Under the pieces are notes generated by a model. The model saw nothing but the letters and a program-made list of their open reading frames with translations. It was not told the DNA's origin and searched no databases. Source: an uncultured Verrucomicrobiota bacterium (GTDB taxonomy: Bacteria; Verrucomicrobiota; Verrucomicrobiia; Chthoniobacterales; JACTMZ01). Taken from it: 64,000 nt of DNA. The stretch lies in the NCBI GenBank assembly GCA_903953565.1, contig CAJBKE010000026.1:1-64000 (forward strand), in the 5' to 3' direction. Positions 46,049-54,830 of the stretch are shown here, piece by piece. The translations under genes and the position numbers were made by a program. How positions within the stretch are numbered: position 1 is the stretch's first letter; every line of letters starts with the position of its first letter.

Positions 46049-46944
46049 GATTTTTCGGTTTTCTTCTTGAGAAATTCGGCGGCTTTTTTCGCTTCCGGGG
46101 AATCGGAGTATATCTCCGTGAGGTCGGTGGCAACCTTGCGCGCCTCATCCTCGTCTCCGGTGAATTGATAAAGTTCCAGCAGGATACCCAGTCCCTTGGC
46201 CGCCTGCCCGCGCGCCGTCCCGTGGAAAAGGAAGGGGTAAAGTGCGTTGTCCGCCGTCTCGTGAAGCAAGCGCAAGCGCTCCGCGCGCACCGGCGGGTCC
46301 TCGTGCCAGCGCGGATTGTCAGCGACCAGCGTTTGCATCGCGGCGAGCCGGGCGCTGGCGATGAGAAGTTTGGAATCAAGCAGTAGGTCGGGATCCTGTG
46401 CCGAGGTGGCAAGTTGCTCGATTTCCGCGGCGACTTCCTGCGAGCGGCCGAGGTCGATCATGGTGCGGAGTCGTCCGCGCTTTGCATCCTCGCGGTCGGC
46501 CGGATTCCACGCGCCCTGTTCGACTTCGGCGTAAACCCCGAGGGCTTCCTCGAGCCGGGCACTCTCTCCGGTCAGTCGCAGGCATTCGCCGTAAAGATTG
46601 CCCGCGTCGCCCGCCCGCGATTCGGGGATGGCCAGCATGGGTTGCAAGGTTTGCCAGCGGACCCGCGCCGTGTTCAGTGCGCCGCGACCGGGATTGGCGC
46701 GGACCGCTTCGAGCGTCTGGTCGGGCGCGAAAATGATGCGCTCCACATTGGCGCGCGGGATCGAGGTCGTGCCCGCGCTTTGCCCCGGCACCGGCCCGGG
46801 CAAGGAAAGACGGAACGATGTTTCGTCCATGCCGACGATGCGGCCCTTGCGCGTGTTGCCGTCCTTCAGCCGCACCTCGTCGTCGGCCACCAGCGAAGGC
46901 GCGGCGGCGAGGAGAAAAAGCATGATGCAGAAACGCGTTTTCAT
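46045..46944 (-). CDS. secreted helical-repeat protein with N-terminal DG-motif domain
   Basis: A 299-residue protein with a signal peptide (~1-20, FCIMLFLLAAAPSLVA), then a small beta-rich domain (DEVRLKDGNTRKGRIVG ... IPRANVERIIFAP) followed by TPR-like helices. The N-terminal domain parallels that of the secreted protein at 27106. Four-base overlaps join it to the 938-residue TPR gene upstream and the ExbB gene downstream, so the three are made together. It is probably periplasmic and a likely partner of the ExbB-ExbD motor. Confidence 0.8.
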   Translation of the reverse strand: MKTRFCIMLFLLAAAPSLVADDEVRLKDGNTRKGRIVGMDETSFRLSLPGPVPGQSAGTTSIPRANVERIIFAPDQTLEAVRANPGRGALNTARVRWQTLQPMLAIPESRAGDAGNLYGECLRLTGESARLEEALGVYAEVEQGAWNPADREDAKRGRLRTMIDLGRSQEVAAEIEQLATSAQDPDLLLDSKLLIASARLAAMQTLVADNPRWHEDPPVRAERLRLLHETADNALYPFLFHGTARGQAAKGLGILLELYQFTGDEDEARKVATDLTEIYSDSPEAKKAAEFLKKKTEKS

Positions 46945-49757
46945 GACGGGCCGGTGGAACCCGACGGCGGACCCAGCTTCTGCAATCGCTCCCGCGCCGT
47001 CTGCGCCTCCGGGAGGGCGGCGAGGTCTTCGCTTTTGCTCAGTTCCTCGTAGGTTTTGCGTGCGGCTTCGAGGTCGTTGATTTTTTCGAAGGCCTCACCG
47101 CTGCGCAGATAAGCTTTGGCCACCGTCTCGCGCCATTTCCCGTAGAGAATGTAGATGCGCTGATAGTAGGGGATGGCGGTCTGCGGACGGTCTCGCGCCA
47201 TTTCGAGTTCGCCCAAGGCGAGAAGCGCCTGAGCTTTGAGTTTTCCCGGAACGCTTTCCGCGGCGAGCAACCGGGTGTACGCCTCCGCGGACCCATCCGT
47301 GTTGCCCGCCTCGCTCTCGATGAGCGCCCGTGTCATAAGCACCTCGCCCATCAGCGTGGACCACGGTGTGTCGCGCTCGAGACGGGTGTAATAGTCGAGC
47401 GCTGCCTGACGGTCTCCGTCCTCCATGGCCATGCGCCCGAGCGCGGCCAGAGCTTTGTCTTTCTGCGCCGCGCGCGGATGCCACTTGAGCAAGTCGCGGT
47501 AGATCTGAGCCGCTTTTTCGCGTCGCCCTGCGGATTCTTCATCACCCGCCGTGGCCCCCGCCAACTGCGCCTCGGCGCCGTCCGCGAGGATGAGGGGATT
47601 GGTCGTTTCGGCCTTGGCCAAGGCTGAAGCCTCGCGGAATAAGGCCGACGAAAGCTCCGGGTCGGATTTCTTCACCGCCTGCCCCAGAGCCCAAATCGAC
47701 CGGACCGTGAGCGTCTCCTGCTTTTCCGCCTCCGCCTTGGCGCGCAGTTCACGCAGGGCGGCGAGGTGGTCGTGCTTCTCCGTATCACTTTTATGGAGCC
47801 GTCCGAGCGCGATGAACAAATCCTCGACCGAATCGGCTTCCGGATCGTTGCCGAAATCTCCGATCGCTCTCCAATACTCCGCAATGGCTTTGTCCGGTTG
47901 GTCGTCTTGCCGCCACGACTGGCCGATGAGGAAAAGCGCTTCGGCGGCGCGTGGACTCCGGGGATAAGCCTCGAGATACTTGCCCATGAGGTCGCGCAGC
48001 CCTTCGTAGTCTTCCTCCAGCTTGAGCACCTTGGCCAATTTGAACTGTGCATCTTCGTGGAAGTGCCCCGCTTCGGCCGGAACCCCTGCGTAGACCTCTT
48101 TGCCCTCGTCGGACTTGGCTTGGGCCAGCAGTGCATCGCCGAGCAGAAGGCGGGCTTCGTTGCTTTCCTGCGCATCCGGATATGCGGCGAGATACGCTTC
48201 GAGTTCCGCCTCCGCCGTTGCGTAGTCCTTCATCGACTGCGCGCAATAGGCCTGACGGAAGCTGGCCGCTCCGAGCAGCGTGCCTTTGGGAAATTTCTTC
48301 GCGTGCGCGCCCAGCACCTCGCGCGCTTCGGGTAATTTTTTGGCAAAAGCCAAAGCCGAGCCGCGCCAGTAGTTCGCCGGCTCCGCCAGTTCGTGGTCCG
48401 GATGCTTTTCGCCGAACTTCGCCAAAGTGGCGGCCGCCTCCTCGTTGCGTTCGGCGAGGAGCTGCGTGAAGCCTTCCATGAAAAAAGCGCGCGGGGCCTG
48501 CTCGGATTGGGGGAATTTCTCGCGCAGAGCGGCAAACGTCGCGATCGCTTCGTCGAATTGGTCGGCGCGTTGCTGCGCTGTGCCGCGCAGGTAGAGAACG
48601 AGGGGCAATTGCTTGGACTGGGGGAAATTTTTCTCGAAGAGCAGCGATGTTTCCACCGTCTTGTCGTTGCGTTCGATGGCCAGCCAGCTCTGCAGCGCGC
48701 TGAGCGAAGCCGTTTCCACCGCCGCATCCGGTTTCATTTGCCGGAGCATGTCGTCGAGCAGCAGCGCGCATTCGCGGTAGCGTTCCTGTCGGTGGAATGC
48801 GCTGGCCATGCGGAATCGCACCGACGCATCGAAACCCTGCGCTTTCTGCAGGTTCTGCAATTCCTTCTCGATCTCCCGCGCGATCTGGCGCATCTGGGCG
48901 CGCTCGAACACATCGGGAGTTGCGTCTGCTTCGATCGCCTCGAGACGCTTTTTGACCTCCTCAAGACGGCGTTGCTGCTGCTCAACCAGCCGCTCTTGCG
49001 TCGAGATGGTTTGCATCACCCGGATGGCCTCGCGCGGCCTGTCTTGCTCGAGAAGTCTCTCGCCGAGTTGCATAGCCAGCGCCTGAAAGGTGGCCAACTG
49101 CGTGATGCGGTCCTGCCGAGCGGCCTCCGTTGTGACCAACTCGAGCGCCGCTTCGTCGTTGCCCGTTTCGATCAGGCTGTGCAATTCGAGGACTGCGGCG
49201 CGGCCGCTGTGGACGCTTTGCGGATTTTTGCGGATCGCTGCAAGCGCTGTGGCCGCATCCTTCTTGTTACCTTCGGTCACGAGCAGGGTGGCCGCGAGCA
49301 ACGCGGCATCTTCCCGCCGGCGCGAGCGCGGAAAATTTTCCATGAATTGGCCGAGCGCCTCCCGCGCCTTCACCGTATCGCCGGTCTGCATCAGGCTAAC
49401 TCCGAGCCAGAACGAAAGATTCTCCTGCTTGTCGGGGGTGATCTCGGGGAGTTTTTGTGCTTCCTCGATCGCTTCTGCAGCACCGCCGAACTTCTGCGTC
49501 TGCATCAATGCGGCAACAAGATTATAGCGCACATGCGGCAAGAGAGGCTTGGCCTCTCCGGAAGCTCCGAAATCACCGAGGAACTTCTGATAGCCGGCCA
49601 CAGCCTCGTCGTAGCGCTTCTCGTTGTAGGCCTTGTCGGCCTTGATGATCACATCGCGTGCCGTGCCGACCTCGGGAGCCGACGGCTCAGTCTGCGCGCT
49701 CAGCGGTCCCATCGAGGCCAGCGATAGAAATAACAAGATGGGCAATTTCGAGCTCAC
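46941..49757 (-). CDS. large secreted TPR protein heading the ExbB/ExbD operon
   Basis: A 938-residue protein with a signal peptide (~1-22, LPILLFLSLASMGPLSAQ), composed almost entirely of TPR-like helical repeats from residue ~30 to the end. Examples are AYNEKRYDEAVAGYQKFLGDF, FDEAIATFAALREKFPQ, DYATAEAELEAYLAAYPDA and PDKAIAEYWRAIGDF. These resemble the YbgF/BamD/Tol-associated TPR class. A coiled-coil stretch lies near residues 250-310. It is first in the operon and overlaps the next gene by four bases. Its size suggests a periplasmic scaffold. Confidence 0.88.
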   Translation of the reverse strand: MSSKLPILLFLSLASMGPLSAQTEPSAPEVGTARDVIIKADKAYNEKRYDEAVAGYQKFLGDFGASGEAKPLLPHVRYNLVAALMQTQKFGGAAEAIEEAQKLPEITPDKQENLSFWLGVSLMQTGDTVKAREALGQFMENFPRSRRREDAALLAATLLVTEGNKKDAATALAAIRKNPQSVHSGRAAVLELHSLIETGNDEAALELVTTEAARQDRITQLATFQALAMQLGERLLEQDRPREAIRVMQTISTQERLVEQQQRRLEEVKKRLEAIEADATPDVFERAQMRQIAREIEKELQNLQKAQGFDASVRFRMASAFHRQERYRECALLLDDMLRQMKPDAAVETASLSALQSWLAIERNDKTVETSLLFEKNFPQSKQLPLVLYLRGTAQQRADQFDEAIATFAALREKFPQSEQAPRAFFMEGFTQLLAERNEEAAATLAKFGEKHPDHELAEPANYWRGSALAFAKKLPEAREVLGAHAKKFPKGTLLGAASFRQAYCAQSMKDYATAEAELEAYLAAYPDAQESNEARLLLGDALLAQAKSDEGKEVYAGVPAEAGHFHEDAQFKLAKVLKLEEDYEGLRDLMGKYLEAYPRSPRAAEALFLIGQSWRQDDQPDKAIAEYWRAIGDFGNDPEADSVEDLFIALGRLHKSDTEKHDHLAALRELRAKAEAEKQETLTVRSIWALGQAVKKSDPELSSALFREASALAKAETTNPLILADGAEAQLAGATAGDEESAGRREKAAQIYRDLLKWHPRAAQKDKALAALGRMAMEDGDRQAALDYYTRLERDTPWSTLMGEVLMTRALIESEAGNTDGSAEAYTRLLAAESVPGKLKAQALLALGELEMARDRPQTAIPYYQRIYILYGKWRETVAKAYLRSGEAFEKINDLEAARKTYEELSKSEDLAALPEAQTARERLQKLGPPSGSTGPS

Positions 49758-49834
49758 CGCGACAAATCTGCCCCGCCGCCCTCCTCAGGTCAAAATGTCG
49801 TTTGCCGGCGTGCGGGAACTGGCAGGATGGATGC

Positions 49835-50845
49835 ATGCAAACCGGCGAAATCGAGTCTCTGGAGAAGGATGCTTGCCGAGTGGTCAGAGGCGAGGGGGAT
49901 GAGAACTTGGGCGACCTGCTCCTGCGGTTGCATGCGTATCAATTCCGTAACAATGCGCCTTACCGCGCGTTTTGCCTGAGCGTGGCAGTTGGGGAAATGC
50001 CGGATGATTGGCGGCAAATTCCCTGCCTTCCCCAAGAAGCTTTCAAACACGCCGACCTGCGCAGCTTTCCCGCGGAACAAACCAGGAAAATATTCCGCAC
50101 CAGCGGGACGACAGGCGAGGGATACGGACAACACCATTTCCGCACGCTCGAGGTTTACGAGGCGGCGGTGCGCGAAGGGTGGCGTCAGGCCGGACTTCCT
50201 TCCTCGCCTTATCTCGTCATTGCACCGCATCCGGACGAAGCCCCGCATTCCTCGCTGAGCCACATGCTCGGCATGCTCGCGCCGCGCGAGAATTTTATCG
50301 CGCCGGGCGGTGAGATCGATCTGCAGCGGTTGCAATCCGTCGAGGAGCCGGTTTGCCTGCTTGGCACGGCGCTCGGGTTCCTCCATTTGTTCGAGCGGAT
50401 GAATCAACGCGGGCTCTCGCTCGCTTTGCCCCCCGGATCGAGTGCCATGGAAACCGGCGGATACAAAGGCAGCGGACGCCATATTTCGCGGGGCGACCTA
50501 TACGCGCTGTTTGGCGACAAGCTCGGCATCCGTCCGGATGACATTTACAACGAATATGGAATGACCGAGCTCAGTTCGCAATTTTACGCCCGTGGGCCGC
50601 AAGGTTTGCACTACGGTCCGTCTTGGGCTCGGGCGATCGTGGCCGATCCGGTCACGCTCGCGGAGGTCGAGGACGGCGAAACAGGCATCCTGCTCATTTA
50701 TGACGCGGCCAATGTCGGATCAGTTGTCGGCATCCGCACGCGCGATTTGGCCGTCAAGCGCGGCGAGGCTTTCGAATTGCTCGGACGCGATCCTGCTGCT
50801 TTGCCGCGCGGATGCTCCCGCGCCGCTGACGAATGGTTGCGATGA
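49835..50845 (+). CDS. LuxE-like acyl-protein synthetase
   Basis: Adenylate-forming enzyme related to LuxE, which activates a fatty acid with ATP and passes it to LuxC. The 336-residue protein has the nucleotide loop KIFRTSGTTGEGYG (core 87-94), GALAPHPDE-like VIAPHPDEAPHSSLSHML, GSSAMETGGYKGSGR, and NEYGMTELSSQFYARG near the C-terminus, all matching LuxE/PaaK-type motifs. The stop overlaps the LuxC-like start (ATGA). No luxA or luxB is present, so light production is not implied. Fatty aldehyde or a derived lipid is the likely product. It is divergent from the TPR/ExbB operon. Confidence 0.88.
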   Translation: MQTGEIESLEKDACRVVRGEGDENLGDLLLRLHAYQFRNNAPYRAFCLSVAVGEMPDDWRQIPCLPQEAFKHADLRSFPAEQTRKIFRTSGTTGEGYGQHHFRTLEVYEAAVREGWRQAGLPSSPYLVIAPHPDEAPHSSLSHMLGMLAPRENFIAPGGEIDLQRLQSVEEPVCLLGTALGFLHLFERMNQRGLSLALPPGSSAMETGGYKGSGRHISRGDLYALFGDKLGIRPDDIYNEYGMTELSSQFYARGPQGLHYGPSWARAIVADPVTLAEVEDGETGILLIYDAANVGSVVGIRTRDLAVKRGEAFELLGRDPAALPRGCSRAADEWLR

Positions 50846-51942
50846 ACACCGCTCAACGCGCCACCGCCATCGCCAAAGCCGCGGAGCCTTTCCGCGCGCT
50901 CCTCGGTCCAACCACGGCGGCTGATTTGCTGGCCTGGCTGCGAGCCGAGTTGGGAAGCAGTGAAGTGCTCGACCGCTGGATCGATCACGGCATGGCAAAA
51001 ACCAAGGCCGTCGCACCCGGGACAATCCTTCACGTGGTGAGCGGCAACACGCCGCACGCGGCACTGCAGAGCATCATCGGCGGACTACTTCTCGGCAGCC
51101 GCAATCTGGTCAAACTGCCGCGCGGTGGACTGATCGAATTGGATGAATTTGTCTCCGGGCTGCCGGATACTTTGCGCGCCACGGTCGAAATGGCGGAAGT
51201 ATTGCCCTCCGCATGGTTCGCGTTGGCTGGAGCACTGATCGTTTACGGCTCGGATGAAACCACCGCGCATTTCCGCACGCTTGTTTCGCCTTCGCAGGTC
51301 TTTGTCGGCCACGGACACAAGGCGAGTCTGGGGATCATTTGGGACGATCCCAAGTTTGCCTCCTGCGACCCTGCGGCGCGGGATGCATCGCTTTTTGACC
51401 AGCAGGGATGTCTTTCCCCACAGGTCTTTTATGTGCGCGAGTCGCGTCCGGGATTCGCCCGCGCTTACGCGGAAAAACTTTCCTCGGCCATGGACCGTTT
51501 CAATCGCTCGCATCCTCGCGGGTCGATCACCGTTGCCGAGCAGGCGGAGATAGCTAACCTTCGTGCGGCTTACCGTTTCCGCGCCGCGGGGGATTTGCGG
51601 GTGGCGCTGTGGGAAGGTGGGGGAAACATGGACTGGACAGTGGTCTATGAGGAGGACGCATGGTTTCCCGCATCGACGCTCAACCGCGTGATTTTCGTCA
51701 AACCGCTCCCCGAAGATCCTGCCGCATCGATTGGTCCAGCCGCCGCGCATGTCGGCGCAGTCGGACTTTTTCCCTGCACGGAGGAACTGGCCGAGCGCTT
51801 CGCTTCACTGTGTCCATCGCGCTTTTGTCTGCTCGGACGCATGCAAGATCCGCCGTGGACCTGGCACAATGGCGGCGTGGCGCGATTGGTTTCTTTGGTC
51901 AAGTGGGTTGATTTCGAGCCGCCCAGCGGTTTGACTGCCTGA
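50842..51942 (+). CDS. LuxC-like acyl-CoA/acyl-protein reductase
   Basis: NADPH-dependent reductase of the LuxC (aldehyde-dehydrogenase-like) family, 366 residues. Features are [26 protein letters not shown] (NADPH site), [12 protein letters not shown], and the nucleophile region [13 protein letters not shown] (Cys190), which corresponds to the acyl-accepting Cys of LuxC. It is shorter than Vibrio LuxC (~480 residues), missing N-terminal sequence. Coupled to the LuxE-like gene, it would reduce the activated acyl chain to an aldehyde. infA begins four bases after its stop. Confidence 0.88.
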   Translation: MNTAQRATAIAKAAEPFRALLGPTTAADLLAWLRAELGSSEVLDRWIDHGMAKTKAVAPGTILHVVSGNTPHAALQSIIGGLLLGSRNLVKLPRGGLIELDEFVSGLPDTLRATVEMAEVLPSAWFALAGALIVYGSDETTAHFRTLVSPSQVFVGHGHKASLGIIWDDPKFASCDPAARDASLFDQQGCLSPQVFYVRESRPGFARAYAEKLSSAMDRFNRSHPRGSITVAEQAEIANLRAAYRFRAAGDLRVALWEGGGNMDWTVVYEEDAWFPASTLNRVIFVKPLPEDPAASIGPAAAHVGAVGLFPCTEELAERFASLCPSRFCLLGRMQDPPWTWHNGGVARLVSLVKWVDFEPPSGLTA

Positions 51943-51946
51943 TCAC

Positions 51947-52165
51947 ATGGCCAAAGAAGAATCCATTCCTGCGGACGGTGTCGTTGTCGAGGTGCTCCCC
52001 GGCACGATGTTCCGCGTCAAATTGGCTAACGACAAAGTCGTCCTCGCCCACATCGGCGGCAAAATGCGCAAGCACTTCGTCCGCATCGTTCCCGGCGACA
52101 AGGTTAAGATGGAAATTTCTCCCTACGACTTGAGCAAGGCGCGGATCACCTACCGCGAGCGCTAG
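51947..52165 (+). CDS. infA: translation initiation factor IF-1
   Basis: Single OB-fold protein of 72 residues that binds the ribosomal A site during initiation. [37 protein letters not shown] and [21 protein letters not shown] are near-perfect family matches. It follows the LuxC-like gene by four bases; its usual ribosomal-protein neighbours are missing, so it may be read from the LuxE/LuxC promoter. Repeat copy D lies behind it. Confidence 0.97.
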   Translation: MAKEESIPADGVVVEVLPGTMFRVKLANDKVVLAHIGGKMRKHFVRIVPGDKVKMEISPYDLSKARITYRER

Positions 52166-52196
52166 AAGCAATCCGCAGAGGCTGCGTGAGAATTCA

Positions 52197-52263
52197 GGTG
52201 GATCGCGATGTCCCTATCGCGATTCCCCGCTGAAACTATCGCGCCGGGACGGCGCGATCCACC
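52197..52263 (+). repeat. palindromic intergenic element, copy D
   Basis: A 67-base element with perfect 11-base ends GGTGGATCGCG/CGCGATCCACC, between the convergent infA and nuoD genes. The right hairpin TCGCGCCG/CGGCGCGA is identical to copies B and E; the left hairpin has one changed base (TCCCTATCGCGAT). Confidence 0.8.
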
Positions 52264-52304
52264 CCGGTAATCAAACGATCGTGGCGGCCGCTGCAAAATT
52301 CTCC

Positions 52305-52342
52305 GTAGCGCCCCTGCGCTTGCAACAAAACAGAACCGCTAC
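52305..52342. repeat. GTAGCG/CGCTAC inverted repeat at the nuoD 3' end
   Basis: GTAGCG (52305-52310) and CGCTAC (52337-52342) lie 26 bases apart. The right arm carries the nuoD TAG stop on the minus strand. A short member of the family seen at 4112 and 10104. Confidence 0.4.
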
Positions 52343-53586
52343 CGGTCACACTCGCCCATGACGAAGTCGATGCTGCCGAGAATGGCCGGCACGTCGCTGA
52401 CATAGTGGCCGGGTAGCAACGAGGGAATGATGCTGAGATTAGCGAAGCTCGGGGCGCGGATTTTCAAACGATAGGGCACGCCGCCGCCTTTGCTGTGGAT
52501 GTAAAAGCCCAACTCTCCCTTGGGATTTTCCGCGCCGAAATAAACGTCCCCGGCGGGCGCATCGATTCCTTGGGTCGTGATGATGAACTGATGGATGAGT
52601 TCCTCCATCTTGGTCATCACGTCGGTTTTCTTGGGCAAAATATTCTTGGGATCCTCAACATGGATCGGGCCGGATGGCATCTTGTCGAGAGCCTGCTTGA
52701 GAATCCGCGCACTCTGCCGCATTTCCTCCATGCGCACCAAGTAACGGTCGAAACAGTCACCGACCGATCCGACCGGCACATCGAAGTCGTATTGTTCGTA
52801 GCTCAGATACGGGTGGGCTTTGCGCAAGTCATGATCCACGCCCGAGCCGCGCAGGTTCGGACCGGTCAGACCGTAAGCAATGGCGTCCTGCCTCTTGATG
52901 ACCCCGACATCCTTGGTGCGATCCAGCCAGATCGGATTGCGGGTGAGAAGCTTGTCCACTTCATCGAGGCTGGGCAGCAGATCGTCGATGAAAGCGCGCA
53001 CTTGCTGATCGAATCCCGGCGGCAGATCGCGCGTCATTCCGCCGATGCGCGTGTAAGACGTGGTGAAACGGGCGCCGGTCAATTGCTCGGTCAAATTGTA
53101 GACCACCTCGCGGTGTTTGAAGGTGTAGAGAAAGACGGTCATCGCCCCGATGTCCATGGCATAAGCCCCGATCCCGAGAAGGTGCGAAGAAATGCGCGCC
53201 AGCTCGCAGCAGATCACGCGGATGGCTTGGCCGCGCGGCGGCAATTCCCAGCCCATCAATTTTTCCACCGCCAGAGCGTAGGCCACGTTGTTGGCCAGCG
53301 GCGCGAGGTAATCCAGCCGGTCCGTGTAAGGCACGAACTGGTTGTATTGCATGTTCTCTGCGATCTTCTCGTCGCCGCGGTGGAGGTAGCCGATGTCCGC
53401 ATCGGCCTTGGTAATGACCTCACCGTCCAACTCGAGCACAATGCGCAGCACGCCGTGCGTCGACGGGTGAGAGGGCCCCATGTTGATGGTCAGCGTCTCC
53501 CCGAGCAGTTCGCCTTTCTTGCGTGCCTCGGCTTCGACCGCACGGGTGCGAGCGGCGGCATCGGGAGTTTCGAGAACGGTGGACAT
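52339..53586 (-). CDS. nuoD: NADH-quinone oxidoreductase subunit D
   Basis: 49-kDa-type subunit of complex I that forms the quinone site with NuoB, 415 residues. Key blocks are INMGPSHPSTHGVLR, ADIGYLHRGDEKIAE, CELARISSHLLGIGAYAMDIGAMT, GGMTRDLPPG, and the C-terminal RLKIRAPSFANLSIIPSLLPGHYVSDVPAILGSIDFVMGECDR. It is a plain NuoD, not a NuoCD fusion. The ATG at 53586 is used because the open frame above has no family similarity. It is separated from other nuo genes: nuoEF lies 10 kb away on the other strand and NuoB/C are not in the window. The stop lies in a GTAGCG repeat arm. Confidence 0.96.
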   Translation of the reverse strand: MSTVLETPDAAARTRAVEAEARKKGELLGETLTINMGPSHPSTHGVLRIVLELDGEVITKADADIGYLHRGDEKIAENMQYNQFVPYTDRLDYLAPLANNVAYALAVEKLMGWELPPRGQAIRVICCELARISSHLLGIGAYAMDIGAMTVFLYTFKHREVVYNLTEQLTGARFTTSYTRIGGMTRDLPPGFDQQVRAFIDDLLPSLDEVDKLLTRNPIWLDRTKDVGVIKRQDAIAYGLTGPNLRGSGVDHDLRKAHPYLSYEQYDFDVPVGSVGDCFDRYLVRMEEMRQSARILKQALDKMPSGPIHVEDPKNILPKKTDVMTKMEELIHQFIITTQGIDAPAGDVYFGAENPKGELGFYIHSKGGGVPYRLKIRAPSFANLSIIPSLLPGHYVSDVPAILGSIDFVMGECDR

Positions 53587-53684
53587 GGCGCGGATTGTTA
53601 CGTCCGGGAGGTGCTTTTGGCAACTTCCGGACGCTGCGGCCGACCCTTTCGTCGGTTGCTGTGGTCCCCGAGAAGCCACGCGGC

Positions 53685-54749
53685 TCACGTCGCCGCGGCC
53701 AACTCGTCCTCGACGCGCAGCCGCAGTTGACCGCAGGCGGCGTCGATATCGTGTCCCTTTTCGCGGCGGATGGTGGCGACCACTCCGCCGGCGCGCACCG
53801 CCCGGACAAATTCCTGCTGCCGCGCCTCGCTCGGACGTTCCCACGCAAGACCTTCCACCGTGTTGTAGGGGATGAGATTCACTTTGGCGTCAAGACGCCG
53901 CGCGTGGGCCGCGAGCAACCGCGCCTGCTCGGGAGCATCGTTCACCCCGGCGATGAGGATGTATTCGAAGCCGAGCTTTTGTTTGCGGCGGGAGCTGAAA
54001 TACGCGCACGCATCGAAGAGTTCTTTCAACGGATACTTTTTGTTCACCGGCATGATCTGCTCGCGTACCTCGTCGCTCGCGCCGTGCAGCGAAATGGCCA
54101 ACCGCACCGGCACCGGATGATCCGCCAGCTCGCGGATTTGCGGGACCAGACCGCTGGTCGATACCGTGATATGCCGCGCGCCGATTTCGAAACCCCAGGG
54201 AGCGTTGAGGATTTCGAGGGCGACGGACAAATTTTTCCAATTGGCCAGCGGCTCGCCCATGCCCATGAAAACAATGTTGTCGACCCGCTCGCCCGTCGAT
54301 TGCTCGACTTGCATGACTTGCGCGGTGATTTCGCCCGCCGAAAGATTGCGTTTCCATCCGCGCAGACCGCTGGCGCAAAATTTGCACCCGTAAGCGCAGC
54401 CCACTTGCGTCGAGACGCACAGGGTTCTGCGATCGGATGTCTGCCCGTAAAGCGCGGGCGAGGCCGGGATGAAGACGCTCTCGATGAATTGCCCGTCAGG
54501 CAGGCGATACAAGAATTTGCGCGTTGTATCCTTCGACCCGCTCATGCGCACCTGTTCCAGCTTTCCGACCGGATATCTCTCGGCCAATTGGGCGCGCAGC
54601 TCGGCCGGAAGATCGGTCATCTCCGCGAAGTCTCCGACCCGCTTCTCATGGACCCATTCCATGATCTGTCGCGCGCGGTAAGGCTTGTGGCCCAAAGCGG
54701 CAAGACCGGCCTCGAGCGACTCGGTGGTTTCTCCCAACAGCGAAATCAT
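53685..54749 (-). CDS. rlmN: RlmN rRNA/tRNA methyltransferase (radical SAM)
   Basis: Radical-SAM enzyme that methylates C2 of adenosine 2503 in 23S rRNA and adenosine 37 in some tRNAs. The 354-residue protein has the cluster motif GCAYGCKFCASG (Cys118, Cys122, Cys125), FMGMGEPLANWKN, SLHGASDEVREQIMPVN, YILIAGVNDAPEQA and the C-terminal TIRREKGHDIDAACGQLR with the methyl-carrying Cys. ATG 54749 begins MISLLGETTESL. It lies 98 bases upstream of nuoD on the same strand and diverges from a lipoprotein gene. Confidence 0.97.
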   Translation of the reverse strand: MISLLGETTESLEAGLAALGHKPYRARQIMEWVHEKRVGDFAEMTDLPAELRAQLAERYPVGKLEQVRMSGSKDTTRKFLYRLPDGQFIESVFIPASPALYGQTSDRRTLCVSTQVGCAYGCKFCASGLRGWKRNLSAGEITAQVMQVEQSTGERVDNIVFMGMGEPLANWKNLSVALEILNAPWGFEIGARHITVSTSGLVPQIRELADHPVPVRLAISLHGASDEVREQIMPVNKKYPLKELFDACAYFSSRRKQKLGFEYILIAGVNDAPEQARLLAAHARRLDAKVNLIPYNTVEGLAWERPSEARQQEFVRAVRAGGVVATIRREKGHDIDAACGQLRLRVEDELAAAT

Positions 54750-54830
54750 GCCCGCACCATGCCATGACCGGGCGGGGGAATCCAATGCGGGATGCCTTGA
54801 CCCGCGCCGCCGGAAAATTACCGTGGTCCC

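Noticed and set aside
48393-49727. A 444-codon plus-strand frame across the large TPR gene
   Set aside because: Antisense shadow of the TPR protein; the translation is a His/Leu/Phe/Arg-rich string without domain or signal peptide.
49835-51942. A bioluminescence (lux) operon
   Set aside because: Only LuxE- and LuxC-like genes are present; no luciferase subunits or LuxD were found, so light production cannot be claimed.
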